A stretch of 64,000 nucleotides of DNA from JBHIYN01 sp041984235 (lineage in GTDB: Bacteria > Pseudomonadota > Gammaproteobacteria > Ga0077536). The notes under the pieces are model-generated. The model saw nothing but the letters and a program-made list of their open reading frames with translations, was not told the origin of the DNA and did not search any database. Below, piece after piece: positions 18,021-25,798 of the stretch (position 1 is the stretch's first letter; each line of letters starts with the position of its first letter). The stretch covers positions 310,001 through 374,000 of the forward strand of contig JBHIYN010000004.1 of NCBI GenBank assembly GCA_041984235.1, written 5' to 3'. The position numbers were made by a program, and so were the translations under genes.

Positions 18021-19436
18021 CTACAGTCCCAGCGCCGGCAGATCGAGGGTCACGGCCTGCAGATCGGCAAGGTCGCGGAAGTAGCGCAGGTGCGCGTCGA
18101 CGTTGCGCAGCCGCGCGTCGGCGCTGCGCTCCTCGCGCAGGTTGACGAGGAAGAAATCGCTGGCCCCGGCGCTGAAGCGCTTGCGTTCGGCCTGCTCCAG
18201 CTCGACCGCGGCGGCGGCCTCCATGTCGGTGATGGCGACGAACTCGCGCGCCGCGTCGATGGCGACGCCGAGCTTGAGCAGCTCGTTGGTGAGGCGTTGC
18301 TCGATGAGGGTGCGGTCGAGCTCGAGCTGGCGCAGGCGCGCGCGCGCCGCCGCGACCTGGCCTTCGCCGCGCCGCCGCTCCAGCGGAATCGAGATCTCGA
18401 GATCGACCAGGGCCTCGAAGCCGTCGCGTGTGCGGCTGCCGCCGCCGAGGTCGTGTCCCGCTTTCACGCCGAGGTCGACGCGCGGCATGAGCGCGTTCTC
18501 GGCCAGCGCCAGGCGCTCGCGTTCTAGGTCGATGCGGTTATCGAGGCTGGCCAGCTCGGGGCGCCGCTCGAGCACGCTGGCAACCAGCGCCGCCGCGTCG
18601 CTCACGCCGTCGCCGGCGGACGGAAACCCTTGCGGCAGCTCGGCCTCGTGCGGGCGTCGCGGCGCGCCGCCGGCATCGCGCAGGTAGAGCGAGAGCTCGA
18701 TCGCGGCGGTCGCGAAATCGCGTTCCGCGTTGGTCAGCAGGGCCTGGCGGCGCAGCAGGTTCTGGCGATTCTCGACCACCGTGATGCTGGCCACGTCACC
18801 GGCCTCGGCGCGACGCGTGAGTCCGCTCATGCGATCCGCGGCGAGCTCGGCGAGGTGGCGGTAGATCGCGACCCGCCGGCCGGCGGCGAGCCACGCCCAG
18901 TAAGCGCGTGCGGCATTACGTTGCGTGGTCAGGCGTGCGAGCTGCAGGTCGAAGCGGGCCTCGGCGACCTCGCGGCGGGCCTGCTCCAGGTCGAAGCGTC
19001 GCTGGTCGATCTCGCGGTCGCGCCACAGCGACAGCACCACGCCGAAATTGAATTCGCCGCCGTCGTTGGTGACCCGCTCCTGCTGGTAGACCGGGAAGTC
19101 GTCGTTGCTGACGCGGTAGCCGGCATAGGTCTTGGCGCCGCCCCAGGGCAGTGGTTTGACCAGGCGGTTGTCGACCGTGATGCCGTCGTAGTAGCCGTCG
19201 GCCCAGACCAGTGAGCTCTGCTCGAGCGCGAGGTCGAACGCGCCCAGCGCGGCGGTGACCCGGCCTTCGCGCACGAGCTGCTCCTGCACCGCGGACTGGA
19301 TGCGCGGGAAGTGGGTCAGGGACGAGGCGAGCACGTCGGCCAGGGCGAGCGTGTCAGCGCTCCCGGGGCGCGGCGCGGCGAGCGACGCGCACGCCAGCAG
19401 CAGCGCGGGCAGCAGGCGGTGCAGGCGACACGTCAT
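18021..19436 (-). CDS. TolC family outer-membrane efflux protein
   Basis: 471 residues with a signal peptide (LLPALLLACASLAAPRPGSA). Two long helical repeats with heptad character (ALEQARREVAEARFDLQLARL-type stretches) and the structural repeat around LDNRIDLERERLALAENALMPRVDLG identify the OEP/TolC fold, which trimerises as an outer-membrane channel and periplasmic tunnel. The ATG overlaps the HlyD stop (ATGA). It is the third gene of the ABC-HlyD-TolC operon and would provide the exit duct. Confidence 0.88.
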   Translation of the reverse strand: MTCRLHRLLPALLLACASLAAPRPGSADTLALADVLASSLTHFPRIQSAVQEQLVREGRVTAALGAFDLALEQSSLVWADGYYDGITVDNRLVKPLPWGGAKTYAGYRVSNDDFPVYQQERVTNDGGEFNFGVVLSLWRDREIDQRRFDLEQARREVAEARFDLQLARLTTQRNAARAYWAWLAAGRRVAIYRHLAELAADRMSGLTRRAEAGDVASITVVENRQNLLRRQALLTNAERDFATAAIELSLYLRDAGGAPRRPHEAELPQGFPSAGDGVSDAAALVASVLERRPELASLDNRIDLERERLALAENALMPRVDLGVKAGHDLGGGSRTRDGFEALVDLEISIPLERRRGEGQVAAARARLRQLELDRTLIEQRLTNELLKLGVAIDAAREFVAITDMEAAAAVELEQAERKRFSAGASDFFLVNLREERSADARLRNVDAHLRYFRDLADLQAVTLDLPALGL

Positions 19437-20503
19437 GGCTGTACCAGCGTGGCCTTGTCGACCGCCGGCGGCGGGCGCGGGGGGAAGCGGTTGAGCTGGC
19501 GCCACAGCTCGTAGCCGAGGCGCACGGTGCCGAGCCGGATCCAGGCGCGCGCCTGGCTGCCGATGCGCAGGTAGCGATCGTCGGGCCAGGGATCGTCGGC
19601 GTCGTCGGCGACGATGACGCGAAAGCGGCCGTTGGCATCGGCCGCCGGGTCGACGTAGGCGACGCGCCCGCCAAAGGTGCCGACGGCCGCCTCGGGCCAG
19701 CCGCTGAACTGCACCGCCGGCCAGCCTTCGAACATCACGCGCACGGCGAGGCCCGGCTGCACCAGCGGTGCATCCAGGCCGGAGACGAAGACCTCCACCG
19801 CACGCTCGATGTGCTCGGGAGCGAAGGCCGCGATCGGATCGCCGGCCCTGACCACGGTCGCGGTGTTGCCGGCGACGATACTGATGATGCGACCGTCCTC
19901 GGGTGCGGTGACGACCTGCGAGGACTGCCGCGAGAGCCCGATGTCGACCTTGCTCAGTTCCGCCCGCGCGGCGGCTTCGCGGGCGAGCGCCTCCTGGTGC
20001 TTGATCTTGGCCGCCTCGACCTCCTTGCGTGCGCTCAGGCCTTCCTCCAGCAGGGCCTTCTGCCGGCGGTAGTCGAAGGCCGCGGTCTCGGCCGCGCTAC
20101 GCGCGGCGTCCAGGCGCCGCGCGACGGCCGCGCGTTCGGCCTGCAGGCGCTCGACCAGGCGCGGGTCGATGTCACGGATCTCGACGATTGGATCGCCGGC
20201 GCGCACGACGCTGCCTTCGTCGACGTACCAGCGGTTGATGCGGCCGTCGACCAGGGCACTGATCTGCTGCACGCGGTCGGCCGGGTTGAGCGCGACCACG
20301 CGGCCACTGCCGGCGGCCGTCTGCAGCCACGGCACCGTCCACAGCAACGCGCCCGCCGCGACCAGCATCAGCAGCACCATGCCGGCGAAGGCGCGCAATG
20401 GCCCGGGCGGCTCGGTGACCAGCGAGCCGATCAGGGCATCGCGGTGGCCAGGCGCGACGAAGTCCTCGAGCGCGCGTACGCTGTCATTGCGGCGTGCGCT
20501 CAT
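19433..20503 (-). CDS. HlyD family periplasmic adaptor (membrane fusion protein)
   Basis: 356 residues. One N-terminal membrane helix (MVLLMLVAAGALLWTVPWL), then a biotinyl-lipoyl half-motif (VDGRINRWYVDEGSVVRAGDPIVEI), a coiled-coil hairpin (residues about 120-200) and the second lipoyl half (APEDGRIISIVAGNTATVVRAGDPIAAF), followed by the beta-barrel domain. This is the order found in type I secretion adaptors. The ATG overlaps the stop of the ABC gene by 4 bp. It should bridge the ABC protein and the TolC-like channel. Confidence 0.9.
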   Translation of the reverse strand: MSARRNDSVRALEDFVAPGHRDALIGSLVTEPPGPLRAFAGMVLLMLVAAGALLWTVPWLQTAAGSGRVVALNPADRVQQISALVDGRINRWYVDEGSVVRAGDPIVEIRDIDPRLVERLQAERAAVARRLDAARSAAETAAFDYRRQKALLEEGLSARKEVEAAKIKHQEALAREAAARAELSKVDIGLSRQSSQVVTAPEDGRIISIVAGNTATVVRAGDPIAAFAPEHIERAVEVFVSGLDAPLVQPGLAVRVMFEGWPAVQFSGWPEAAVGTFGGRVAYVDPAADANGRFRVIVADDADDPWPDDRYLRIGSQARAWIRLGTVRLGYELWRQLNRFPPRPPPAVDKATLVQP

Positions 20504-22245
20504 GCCGGCGACTCCGCGCTGTCGCGGGTCATCGCGTCGCGCCGGGTGCGCTCCTGGGCATCGTCGAGTGCCGCGTGCAGGGCGTCCAGCGAGTCGTGGC
20601 TGCGCAGTCCGTCGAAATCGCACAGCACGAAGCGGTCGAACGTGTCCAGGTCACGCCGGTGCGAGAAACACATCACGGTAATGTTGCGCTGCGCGCGCAG
20701 GTAGTCGATGGTGCTGACCCGCGCCTCGTGGCTGAGCATGTCGAACAGCGGCGTCAGCACCAGCACCCGGGGCCGCGCCGCCAGCGCGAAGGCAATCTTG
20801 AGCTTGATCACGCCGGCCGGCGACAGCGGGTAGCCGGAATGCGTCAGCCGGCGGTCCAGCCCGTCACCGCCGGTGGGCAGGTCGGCGGCGAGTCCGACGG
20901 TGTCGAGCAGGGCGCGCATGCGGGCACGCGTCAAGCCCGGCGCGGCGATGTCCAGGAACTCGGCAATGGTGCATTCGGGGAACGTCGTCGAGTCGATCAC
21001 ATGAACCTCGTCGCGCAGGCGCTGCACGTCGAAGTCGTCGATATCGAAGCCGCCGAGCAGCACGCGCCCGGAGCGCGGGCGCTGGAGCCGGCCGAGGACG
21101 TCGGTCAGGGCGGTAATCTGCGAGCTCGAACGTGTCTCGAACAGGGTCAGGCTGCCCGGCGCGAGGCGGATGTCGGCGAACAGCTCGCCGTTCTGCAGCG
21201 GCATGTGCACCTGGTCGAAGACGATCTCCGCTGACCAGTCGTCGACGCCGTCGTCGATACGGCGGGTTTCCTCTTCGAGCTGAAAGAGCTGCAGCAGCTT
21301 GGTCATCGCCGCGTAGAGGTCGTAGTAGAGCTCGAGGTAGTAACCGAGCCGGGTCAGGCCGTAGAAGATGGCGGAGAAGATCAGCTCGGCGGCAACCAGC
21401 TGACCGATGGTCAGCTGGCCGAGGATGACCAGCCAGCCGCCGATGCCGAGCAGCGATGCGCTGGCGATGGCATAGAGCAACAGGAAGCCGACGATCTGCG
21501 AGAAGGTGAAGCGGAAGTGCCGCCGGTGCTGCTCGACGTAAGCATCGCGCACGTCGCGCGTGCGCGCGATGGCGTAGGCGACGGTGCGACGTGCCTTGAA
21601 GAAGGAGTTGGAGCGCGCCAGCTCTTCCAGCCAGCGCGCGGCGTCGTACTTGGCGTCGGAGACTTCGAGCGCGCTGCGCTTGGCGCCGCGCGCGAACACG
21701 CGGTAGACCAGGTAGCCGCACAGGATTACCACGCCGTTGTAGATCACGAAGACCGGGTGATAGAAGGAGGTGACCGCGATCCCCACCATCGCCTGCAACA
21801 GGGTCGCCAGCGCGCCGGTGAGCAGGGTCGGCAGTGCCTTCTGCACGGTCATGATGTCGAAGTAGCGATTGACCAGCTCGTCGCGGTTGATGCGCGCCAT
21901 GTAGGCCGGCTCGGCGTAGATCAGGCGTAACGCGACCTCGGACACGATGCGTGAGAAAAAGCGGCGCTCGAAGAGTTCCATCAGGTAGTACTGGATGGCC
22001 AGGAACAGGCCCGAGAGCAGCAGCAGGAAGAGCAGGGCGGCGGCGAGCACCAGCACCGGCTGCAGCAGCGCGGCATTGACCACGGTGCTGATCAGCACCT
22101 GCACCGACAACGGGATGGACAGGGTCAGCGCGCTGATCGCCAGACCGTAGACCAGCATCAGCCAGTAGAAGCGCCGTTCCGGGCGTAGCACCAGGCGGAA
22201 AAGCTGCCAGCCGCTGTAGGCGGGTTTCGGGTTTACGGTCGACAT
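20500..22245 (-). CDS. ABC transporter permease fused to a degenerate nucleotide-binding domain
   Basis: 581 residues. Six membrane helices (residues about 25-320) form a type I exporter domain. The C-terminal part has the layout of an ABC ATPase, but its catalytic motifs are lost. At the Walker A position stands LFETRSSSQITAL instead of GxxGxGKST (about residue 370). The Q-loop reads VHVIDSTTF, the signature is LSPAG instead of LSGGQ (about 474), and Walker B ends LVLTPLFDML with no Asp-Glu (about 497). The H-loop His survives (CFSHRRD). It is unlikely to hydrolyse ATP. First gene of a coupled ABC-HlyD-TolC operon. It needs either another ATPase or a non-transport role. Confidence 0.85.
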   Translation of the reverse strand: MSTVNPKPAYSGWQLFRLVLRPERRFYWLMLVYGLAISALTLSIPLSVQVLISTVVNAALLQPVLVLAAALLFLLLLSGLFLAIQYYLMELFERRFFSRIVSEVALRLIYAEPAYMARINRDELVNRYFDIMTVQKALPTLLTGALATLLQAMVGIAVTSFYHPVFVIYNGVVILCGYLVYRVFARGAKRSALEVSDAKYDAARWLEELARSNSFFKARRTVAYAIARTRDVRDAYVEQHRRHFRFTFSQIVGFLLLYAIASASLLGIGGWLVILGQLTIGQLVAAELIFSAIFYGLTRLGYYLELYYDLYAAMTKLLQLFQLEEETRRIDDGVDDWSAEIVFDQVHMPLQNGELFADIRLAPGSLTLFETRSSSQITALTDVLGRLQRPRSGRVLLGGFDIDDFDVQRLRDEVHVIDSTTFPECTIAEFLDIAAPGLTRARMRALLDTVGLAADLPTGGDGLDRRLTHSGYPLSPAGVIKLKIAFALAARPRVLVLTPLFDMLSHEARVSTIDYLRAQRNITVMCFSHRRDLDTFDRFVLCDFDGLRSHDSLDALHAALDDAQERTRRDAMTRDSAESPA

Positions 22246-22294
22246 GGTCAGGTGCGGCCTGCGTGGCGGCTGGCGTCTGTTAAACCTGCATAGC

Positions 22295-22324
22295 TTGACA
22301 TTTGCATATATTTGAAACTATAAA
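22295..22324 (+). promoter_or_regulatory. sigma-70 promoter with overlapping dyad upstream of the ArsR-like gene
   Basis: TTGACA (22295-22300), an 18-bp spacer and TATAAA (22319-22324) form a near-consensus promoter reading toward the ArsR-like gene. A 16-bp imperfect palindrome (TATA-TTTGAAAC-TATA, 22307-22322; 12 of 16 positions symmetric) overlaps the -10. That is where a winged-helix repressor would block RNA polymerase. The same gap must hold the promoter of the leftward ABC operon. Confidence 0.7.
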
Positions 22325-22377
22325 GCTGGGCAAGTAAAGGGGAACGGGTAGCGGGCCCGTCGAGGAGTGCACAGAAG

Positions 22378-22749
22378 ATGCCGAGCCGAGCGCTGGCGGC
22401 TAAGGAACTGTCGAGCATCTTCAAGGTGATCGCGCACCCCGACCGCATCTGCGTGATCGAGGAGCTGGGCGCCGGCGAGCGCGACGTCAACACCCTGGCC
22501 GATGCCCTGTCGCTGCCCGCACCGCGCGTGTCCCAGCACCTCGCGCTGCTGCGCGCGCACCGCCTGGTGAGCGAGCGGCGCGACGGGCGCCACCGTTACT
22601 ACCACCTCGAACAGCCCGATCTCGCGGCCTGGATCGTCGCCGGCCTCGATTTCGTCGAAGGCCGGCTCGGCGGCGTGGACCGGGCCGAGATCCGGGCTGC
22701 CCGGCGGCTGTGGAGCGCCGACGGCGGCGATGCCGGCGGCCGGCGCTGA
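22378..22749 (+). CDS. ArsR-type winged helix-turn-helix regulator
   Basis: 123 residues. The winged HTH is clear: FKVIAHPDRICVIEELGAGERDVNTLADALSLPAPRVSQHLALLRAHRLV, then the wing RRDGRHRYYHL. No metal-binding Cys pair (CxC) is present, so it is not an arsenic or cadmium sensor of the classical kind. GAGGAG lies about 10 nt upstream. Divergent from the degenerate-ABC export operon and 13 bp ahead of the LysR-type gene, so it may control either or both. Confidence 0.88.
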   Translation: MPSRALAAKELSSIFKVIAHPDRICVIEELGAGERDVNTLADALSLPAPRVSQHLALLRAHRLVSERRDGRHRYYHLEQPDLAAWIVAGLDFVEGRLGGVDRAEIRAARRLWSADGGDAGGRR

Positions 22750-22762
22750 GGCGCGCTGAAGC

Positions 22763-23698
22763 ATGCGTCCACCGCGCCCCACCCTGCGCCAGCTCGAGTA
22801 CTTCATCGCCGTCGCCGAGAGTGAGAGCTTTCGCCGTGCGGCGGAGAAGCTCGAAGTCAGCCAGCCGACCATCACCGCCCAGATCGCGCAGCTCGAAAAG
22901 CAGCTCGAGGTGCAGCTGTTCGAGCGCAGCCGCAGCGGCGCGCTGCTGTCACCCGCCGGGCGCCAGCTCATCGTGCCTGCACGCCGGGTGCTCGAGGAGG
23001 TGGGCGGCCTGGTCGATCATGCCGATGCGCTCGCCAACCGGCCCGGCGGCACCTATCGCCTCGGCGTGACGCCGACCCTGGGTCCCTACGTGCTGCCGCA
23101 CCTGCTGCCCGATCTGCACCGCGCCTACCCGACATTGCGCCTGTACGTACGCGAGCAGGTCCCGGGTCTGCTCGAGGAGGGGCTGGCCGAAGGACGCTAC
23201 GACCTGGTGCTCTCGACGCTGCCACTGGATGCCCGCGACTTCGCGGTCGAAACCCTGTTCCGCGAAACGGTCAAGCTGGTCATCGCCAACGACCACCCGC
23301 TGGCGCGGCGCGAGCACGTCTACGCGAAGGACCTGCTGAACGCCGACATCCTCACCATCGAGGAGAGTCATCGCCTGTTCCGCCAGGTCGACCAGCTGTG
23401 CAAGCGCCTCGGTGCGCACCTGCAGCGCGATTACCAGGGCACCAGCCTGGACGCCCTGCGCCACATGGTGACCATGGGCATGGGGCACGCTTTCCTGCCC
23501 GATCTCTATGTCCGTTCGGAGATCCACGACAGCAACCAGCTGCGCGTGACCGAGATCGAGGACGAGCCGGTCTATCGCATGCACGCCCTGGCGTGGCGTG
23601 CGGCGTCGCCGTCGCGCGCCTTCTTTCAGCGCCTCGCGGGCGACATGCGCGCCGCCCTGCGCGACAACCTCGGCGAGTCGGTGCTGGTCGGCGTGTGA
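22763..23698 (+). CDS. LysR-type regulator, OxyR-like but lacking the peroxidatic Cys
   Basis: 311 residues. N-terminal HTH (LRQLEYFIAVAESESFRRAAEKLEVSQPTITAQIAQLE) and a substrate-binding-like domain with OxyR-style text: TIEESHRLFRQVDQLCKRLG and GTSLDALRHMVTMGMGHAFLP. Aligned to E. coli OxyR, the peroxide-reacting C199 position is Arg204 here, while the C208 partner is kept as Cys213 (spacing of nine maintained). So it should not sense H2O2 by the usual disulfide. Probably co-transcribed with the ArsR-like gene. Confidence 0.85.
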   Translation: MRPPRPTLRQLEYFIAVAESESFRRAAEKLEVSQPTITAQIAQLEKQLEVQLFERSRSGALLSPAGRQLIVPARRVLEEVGGLVDHADALANRPGGTYRLGVTPTLGPYVLPHLLPDLHRAYPTLRLYVREQVPGLLEEGLAEGRYDLVLSTLPLDARDFAVETLFRETVKLVIANDHPLARREHVYAKDLLNADILTIEESHRLFRQVDQLCKRLGAHLQRDYQGTSLDALRHMVTMGMGHAFLPDLYVRSEIHDSNQLRVTEIEDEPVYRMHALAWRAASPSRAFFQRLAGDMRAALRDNLGESVLVGV

Positions 23699-23712
23699 GC
23701 CGGCCCGCGCGC

Positions 23713-24210
23713 TCAGTGCGCGGCGAGCAGCTCGCCGGCAGCGGCGCACTGCGACAGGGCGAGGCGCGGCGGATCGACGTGGAAGGCGAAGGGCGCGGCC
23801 CGCGAGAGGGTGTCCAGGCCGAGGATGTTGGCGCTGTCGCTGCCCAGCACCGCGACCTCGGCGCTGCCCAGGTCGCAGTTTTCGCCGATGCGAAAGTGCT
23901 CGACGCGGTAGACCGCGACCTTGGTCAGCCCGCCGTCGGCCAGGCGTGCGGCCATGTGCCGCACCAGGGTGACCCGGGTGCGCTCACGCAGGCGGGCGAA
24001 GGTCTTCTCGTTGACGGTGGTGAGGCCGGAGCCGGTGTCCACCAGGAAGCGGGTGGCGGTGGTGCTGCCCACGGTGCCGTCGACGTAGAAATTGCCGCTT
24101 GCGGCGCGGGTCAGCGGCACGCTGACCCCGAAGTCGTCGGCAGCGCACGGCACCCCTGCCAGGGCCAGGGCGGCCAGGATCGACACGATGGCGGCGCGGC
24201 GCGGGAACAT
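23713..24210 (-). CDS. exported retropepsin-like aspartic protease
   Basis: 165 residues from MFPRRAA, with a signal peptide ending ALALAGVPCAA. The single active-site motif FLVDTGSGLTTVN (DTGS) within a short beta-rich domain matches bacterial TIGR02281/retropepsin-like (gag-asp_proteas) proteins, which act as homodimers. A second loop (ANILGLDTLSR) fits the family's I/LLG motif. An in-frame GTG at 24258 would hide the signal peptide, so the ATG is preferred. Convergent with the LysR-type gene; its substrate is unknown. Confidence 0.82.
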   Translation of the reverse strand: MFPRRAAIVSILAALALAGVPCAADDFGVSVPLTRAASGNFYVDGTVGSTTATRFLVDTGSGLTTVNEKTFARLRERTRVTLVRHMAARLADGGLTKVAVYRVEHFRIGENCDLGSAEVAVLGSDSANILGLDTLSRAAPFAFHVDPPRLALSQCAAAGELLAAH

Positions 24211-24617
24211 GACGGCAGGGTTGACCTCGGTGCTGCGGTGGGAGAGGGCTGCACTCACAGCGCTCGTCCGATTGCGGATACCGTCTACCCAGCAATTATC
24301 GTGCCTTCACCTAACCCATTGAAAACAGCGGAATGATCGGTCCGGCGCACCGTCTACGCGCCCGAAGAGGGGGCGGCATGCACCAAACTTGTGCCATGGC
24401 CGGGGGGCGGCCGCGGGCATCGCGCGGTCAATCCCCGCTGTGACCATTGATTCGATTAACAGTTCCGTAAAGATTTTGGTGATAACTAAAATCTATATTT
24501 AATTATTGGCGTTTTGGTCAAAATTTGGTCGCCGAGCCCCTATTCTCCTTGTACTCCCCGGCGCGCTTCCGCTAGCCGCCGGGGCGCACTTGGAACAGCG
24601 GAGTAAAGGAGCATCCT
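24211..24617. other. non-coding gap holding the promoter region of the repeat protein
   Basis: The right half (about 24445-24520) is strongly AT-rich compared with its surroundings and contains TATATTTAATTATTGG and repeated TTTTGGT words, so it probably carries the promoter of the rightward gene. The left half is ordinary GC-rich leader of the protease gene. No credible ORF or RNA gene was seen. Confidence 0.45.
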
Positions 24618-24986
24618 ATGCGAGCGACCCTCATTGGCCTCATCCTGGTAGGCACCGGCGCGGGCGCAGGTTCTGCGCTCGCCGGCGACACCATGCCGTC
24701 GGCCGGTGCCGAAATGGTCACCATTCACGACGTCGACTTCCGCGGACGACCCCCGTTCCGGCGCAGCATGGAGACGCTGCCGGCGAGCGAGGTTGCACGC
24801 CTCGAGCCGCAGAGCGCGGCCGGCGGCGAGACGGTGACCGTACGTACCATCGATTTCAGCGGCAAGCCGCCCTTCCGCCGCGCCACGGAGACCCTGCCGG
24901 TCGCCGAGGTCGCGCGCCTGGAGGCGGCCAGCGAAACCAGCCGGCGGCCCAGCCGCTTCCGCGGTTACCCGCCTTTCCACCGCTGA
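24618..24986 (+). CDS. small exported protein made of tandem PPFRR repeats
   Basis: 122 residues. Signal peptide MRATLIGLILVGTGAGAGSALA. The mature chain consists of two near-identical units of about 33-35 residues, each reading (V)TI-D-DF-G-PPFRR---ETLP--EVARLE, plus a third partial unit ending RFRGYPPFHR. No family is recognised. AAAGGAG stands 9 nt before the ATG, an AT-rich promoter region precedes it and a terminator follows, so it is a well-expressed single-gene unit. Arg-rich PPFRR loops might bind an anionic partner; that is speculation. Confidence 0.8.
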   Translation: MRATLIGLILVGTGAGAGSALAGDTMPSAGAEMVTIHDVDFRGRPPFRRSMETLPASEVARLEPQSAAGGETVTVRTIDFSGKPPFRRATETLPVAEVARLEAASETSRRPSRFRGYPPFHR

Positions 24987-24994
24987 CAGCACCC

Positions 24995-25024
24995 ACCGGG
25001 GGCGCCTTCGGGGGCGCTCCCGGT
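24995..25024 (+). terminator. hairpin after the PPFRR-repeat protein
   Basis: Stem ACCGGG-g-GCGCC / GGCGC-t-CCCGGT (12 pairs counting one G-T) with a 6-nt loop, followed by pyrimidine- and T-rich sequence. It separates the repeat protein from the carbonic anhydrase gene. Confidence 0.65.
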
Positions 25025-25092
25025 CGTTTCTATCTTCCCGTCCGTAACACCCCTTATCACCGGCCCGCGCGGCCACGCAGGAGAAATCGACC

Positions 25093-25764
25093 ATGCCGGC
25101 ATTCGCTGAAGGCGTCATCCGCTTCCAGGAAGAAGTGTTCCCGCAGAAGAAAGAGCTCTTCGAGCGCCTGAGCCTCGGCCAGTCGCCGGAGGCGCTGTTC
25201 GTGACCTGCTCGGATTCGCGCATCGAGACCGCGATGATCACGCAGACCGTGCCCGGCGACCTGTTCGTGTGCCGCAACGCCGGCAACATCGTGCCCCCGC
25301 ACACCAGCCACACCGGCGGTATCACCGCGTCCATCGAATTCGCCATGGCCGTGCTGAAGATCCCGCACATCGTCATCTGCGGCCACACCGAGTGCGGGGC
25401 AATGAAAGGCGCCATGAACCCCGAGAGCCTCGACGGACTGCCGCACGTGCGCGAGTGGCTGGGCTACTCGCGCGCCGCGGTGGAAATCGCCAATCACCTC
25501 GGCGAGGGACGCAGCGACGCCGAGCGCATGCGCGCACTGCTGGAGCAGAACGTCATCCTGCAGCTGCAGCACCTGCGCACCCATCCCAGCGTCGCCTCGC
25601 GCCTCGCGCGCGGCGAGGTCCAGCTGCACGGCTGGGTCTACGACATCAAGACCGGCGAGGTCGTCGCCTTCGACGAGCAGCGCGGCGCTTTCGTGCCCGT
25701 CGCCGAGCGCTACGCGGCGGAGCTCGCGCGGCGCGCGACCGATGGCCATGAGTGCGTTGCCTGA
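25093..25764 (+). CDS. beta-class carbonic anhydrase
   Basis: 223 residues. All zinc and catalytic residues are visible: C39-S-D-S-R43 (Cys ligand, Asp/Arg dyad), His98 and Cys101 in CGHTECGAM. The NAGNIVPP and SIEFAMAVL blocks are typical of clade A/B beta enzymes. It interconverts CO2 and bicarbonate in the cytoplasm. AGGAG precedes the ATG. The next gene, 34 bp on, is a SulP transporter; together they form a bicarbonate uptake and use pair. Confidence 0.96.
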   Translation: MPAFAEGVIRFQEEVFPQKKELFERLSLGQSPEALFVTCSDSRIETAMITQTVPGDLFVCRNAGNIVPPHTSHTGGITASIEFAMAVLKIPHIVICGHTECGAMKGAMNPESLDGLPHVREWLGYSRAAVEIANHLGEGRSDAERMRALLEQNVILQLQHLRTHPSVASRLARGEVQLHGWVYDIKTGEVVAFDEQRGAFVPVAERYAAELARRATDGHECVA

Positions 25765-25798
25765 GCGCACCCGAACCGACTGACGAGGACATCCTGTT

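Noticed and set aside
24211..24258. GTG start giving 16 additional residues to the retropepsin-like protein
   Set aside because: The ATG at 24210 is followed directly by a proper signal peptide.
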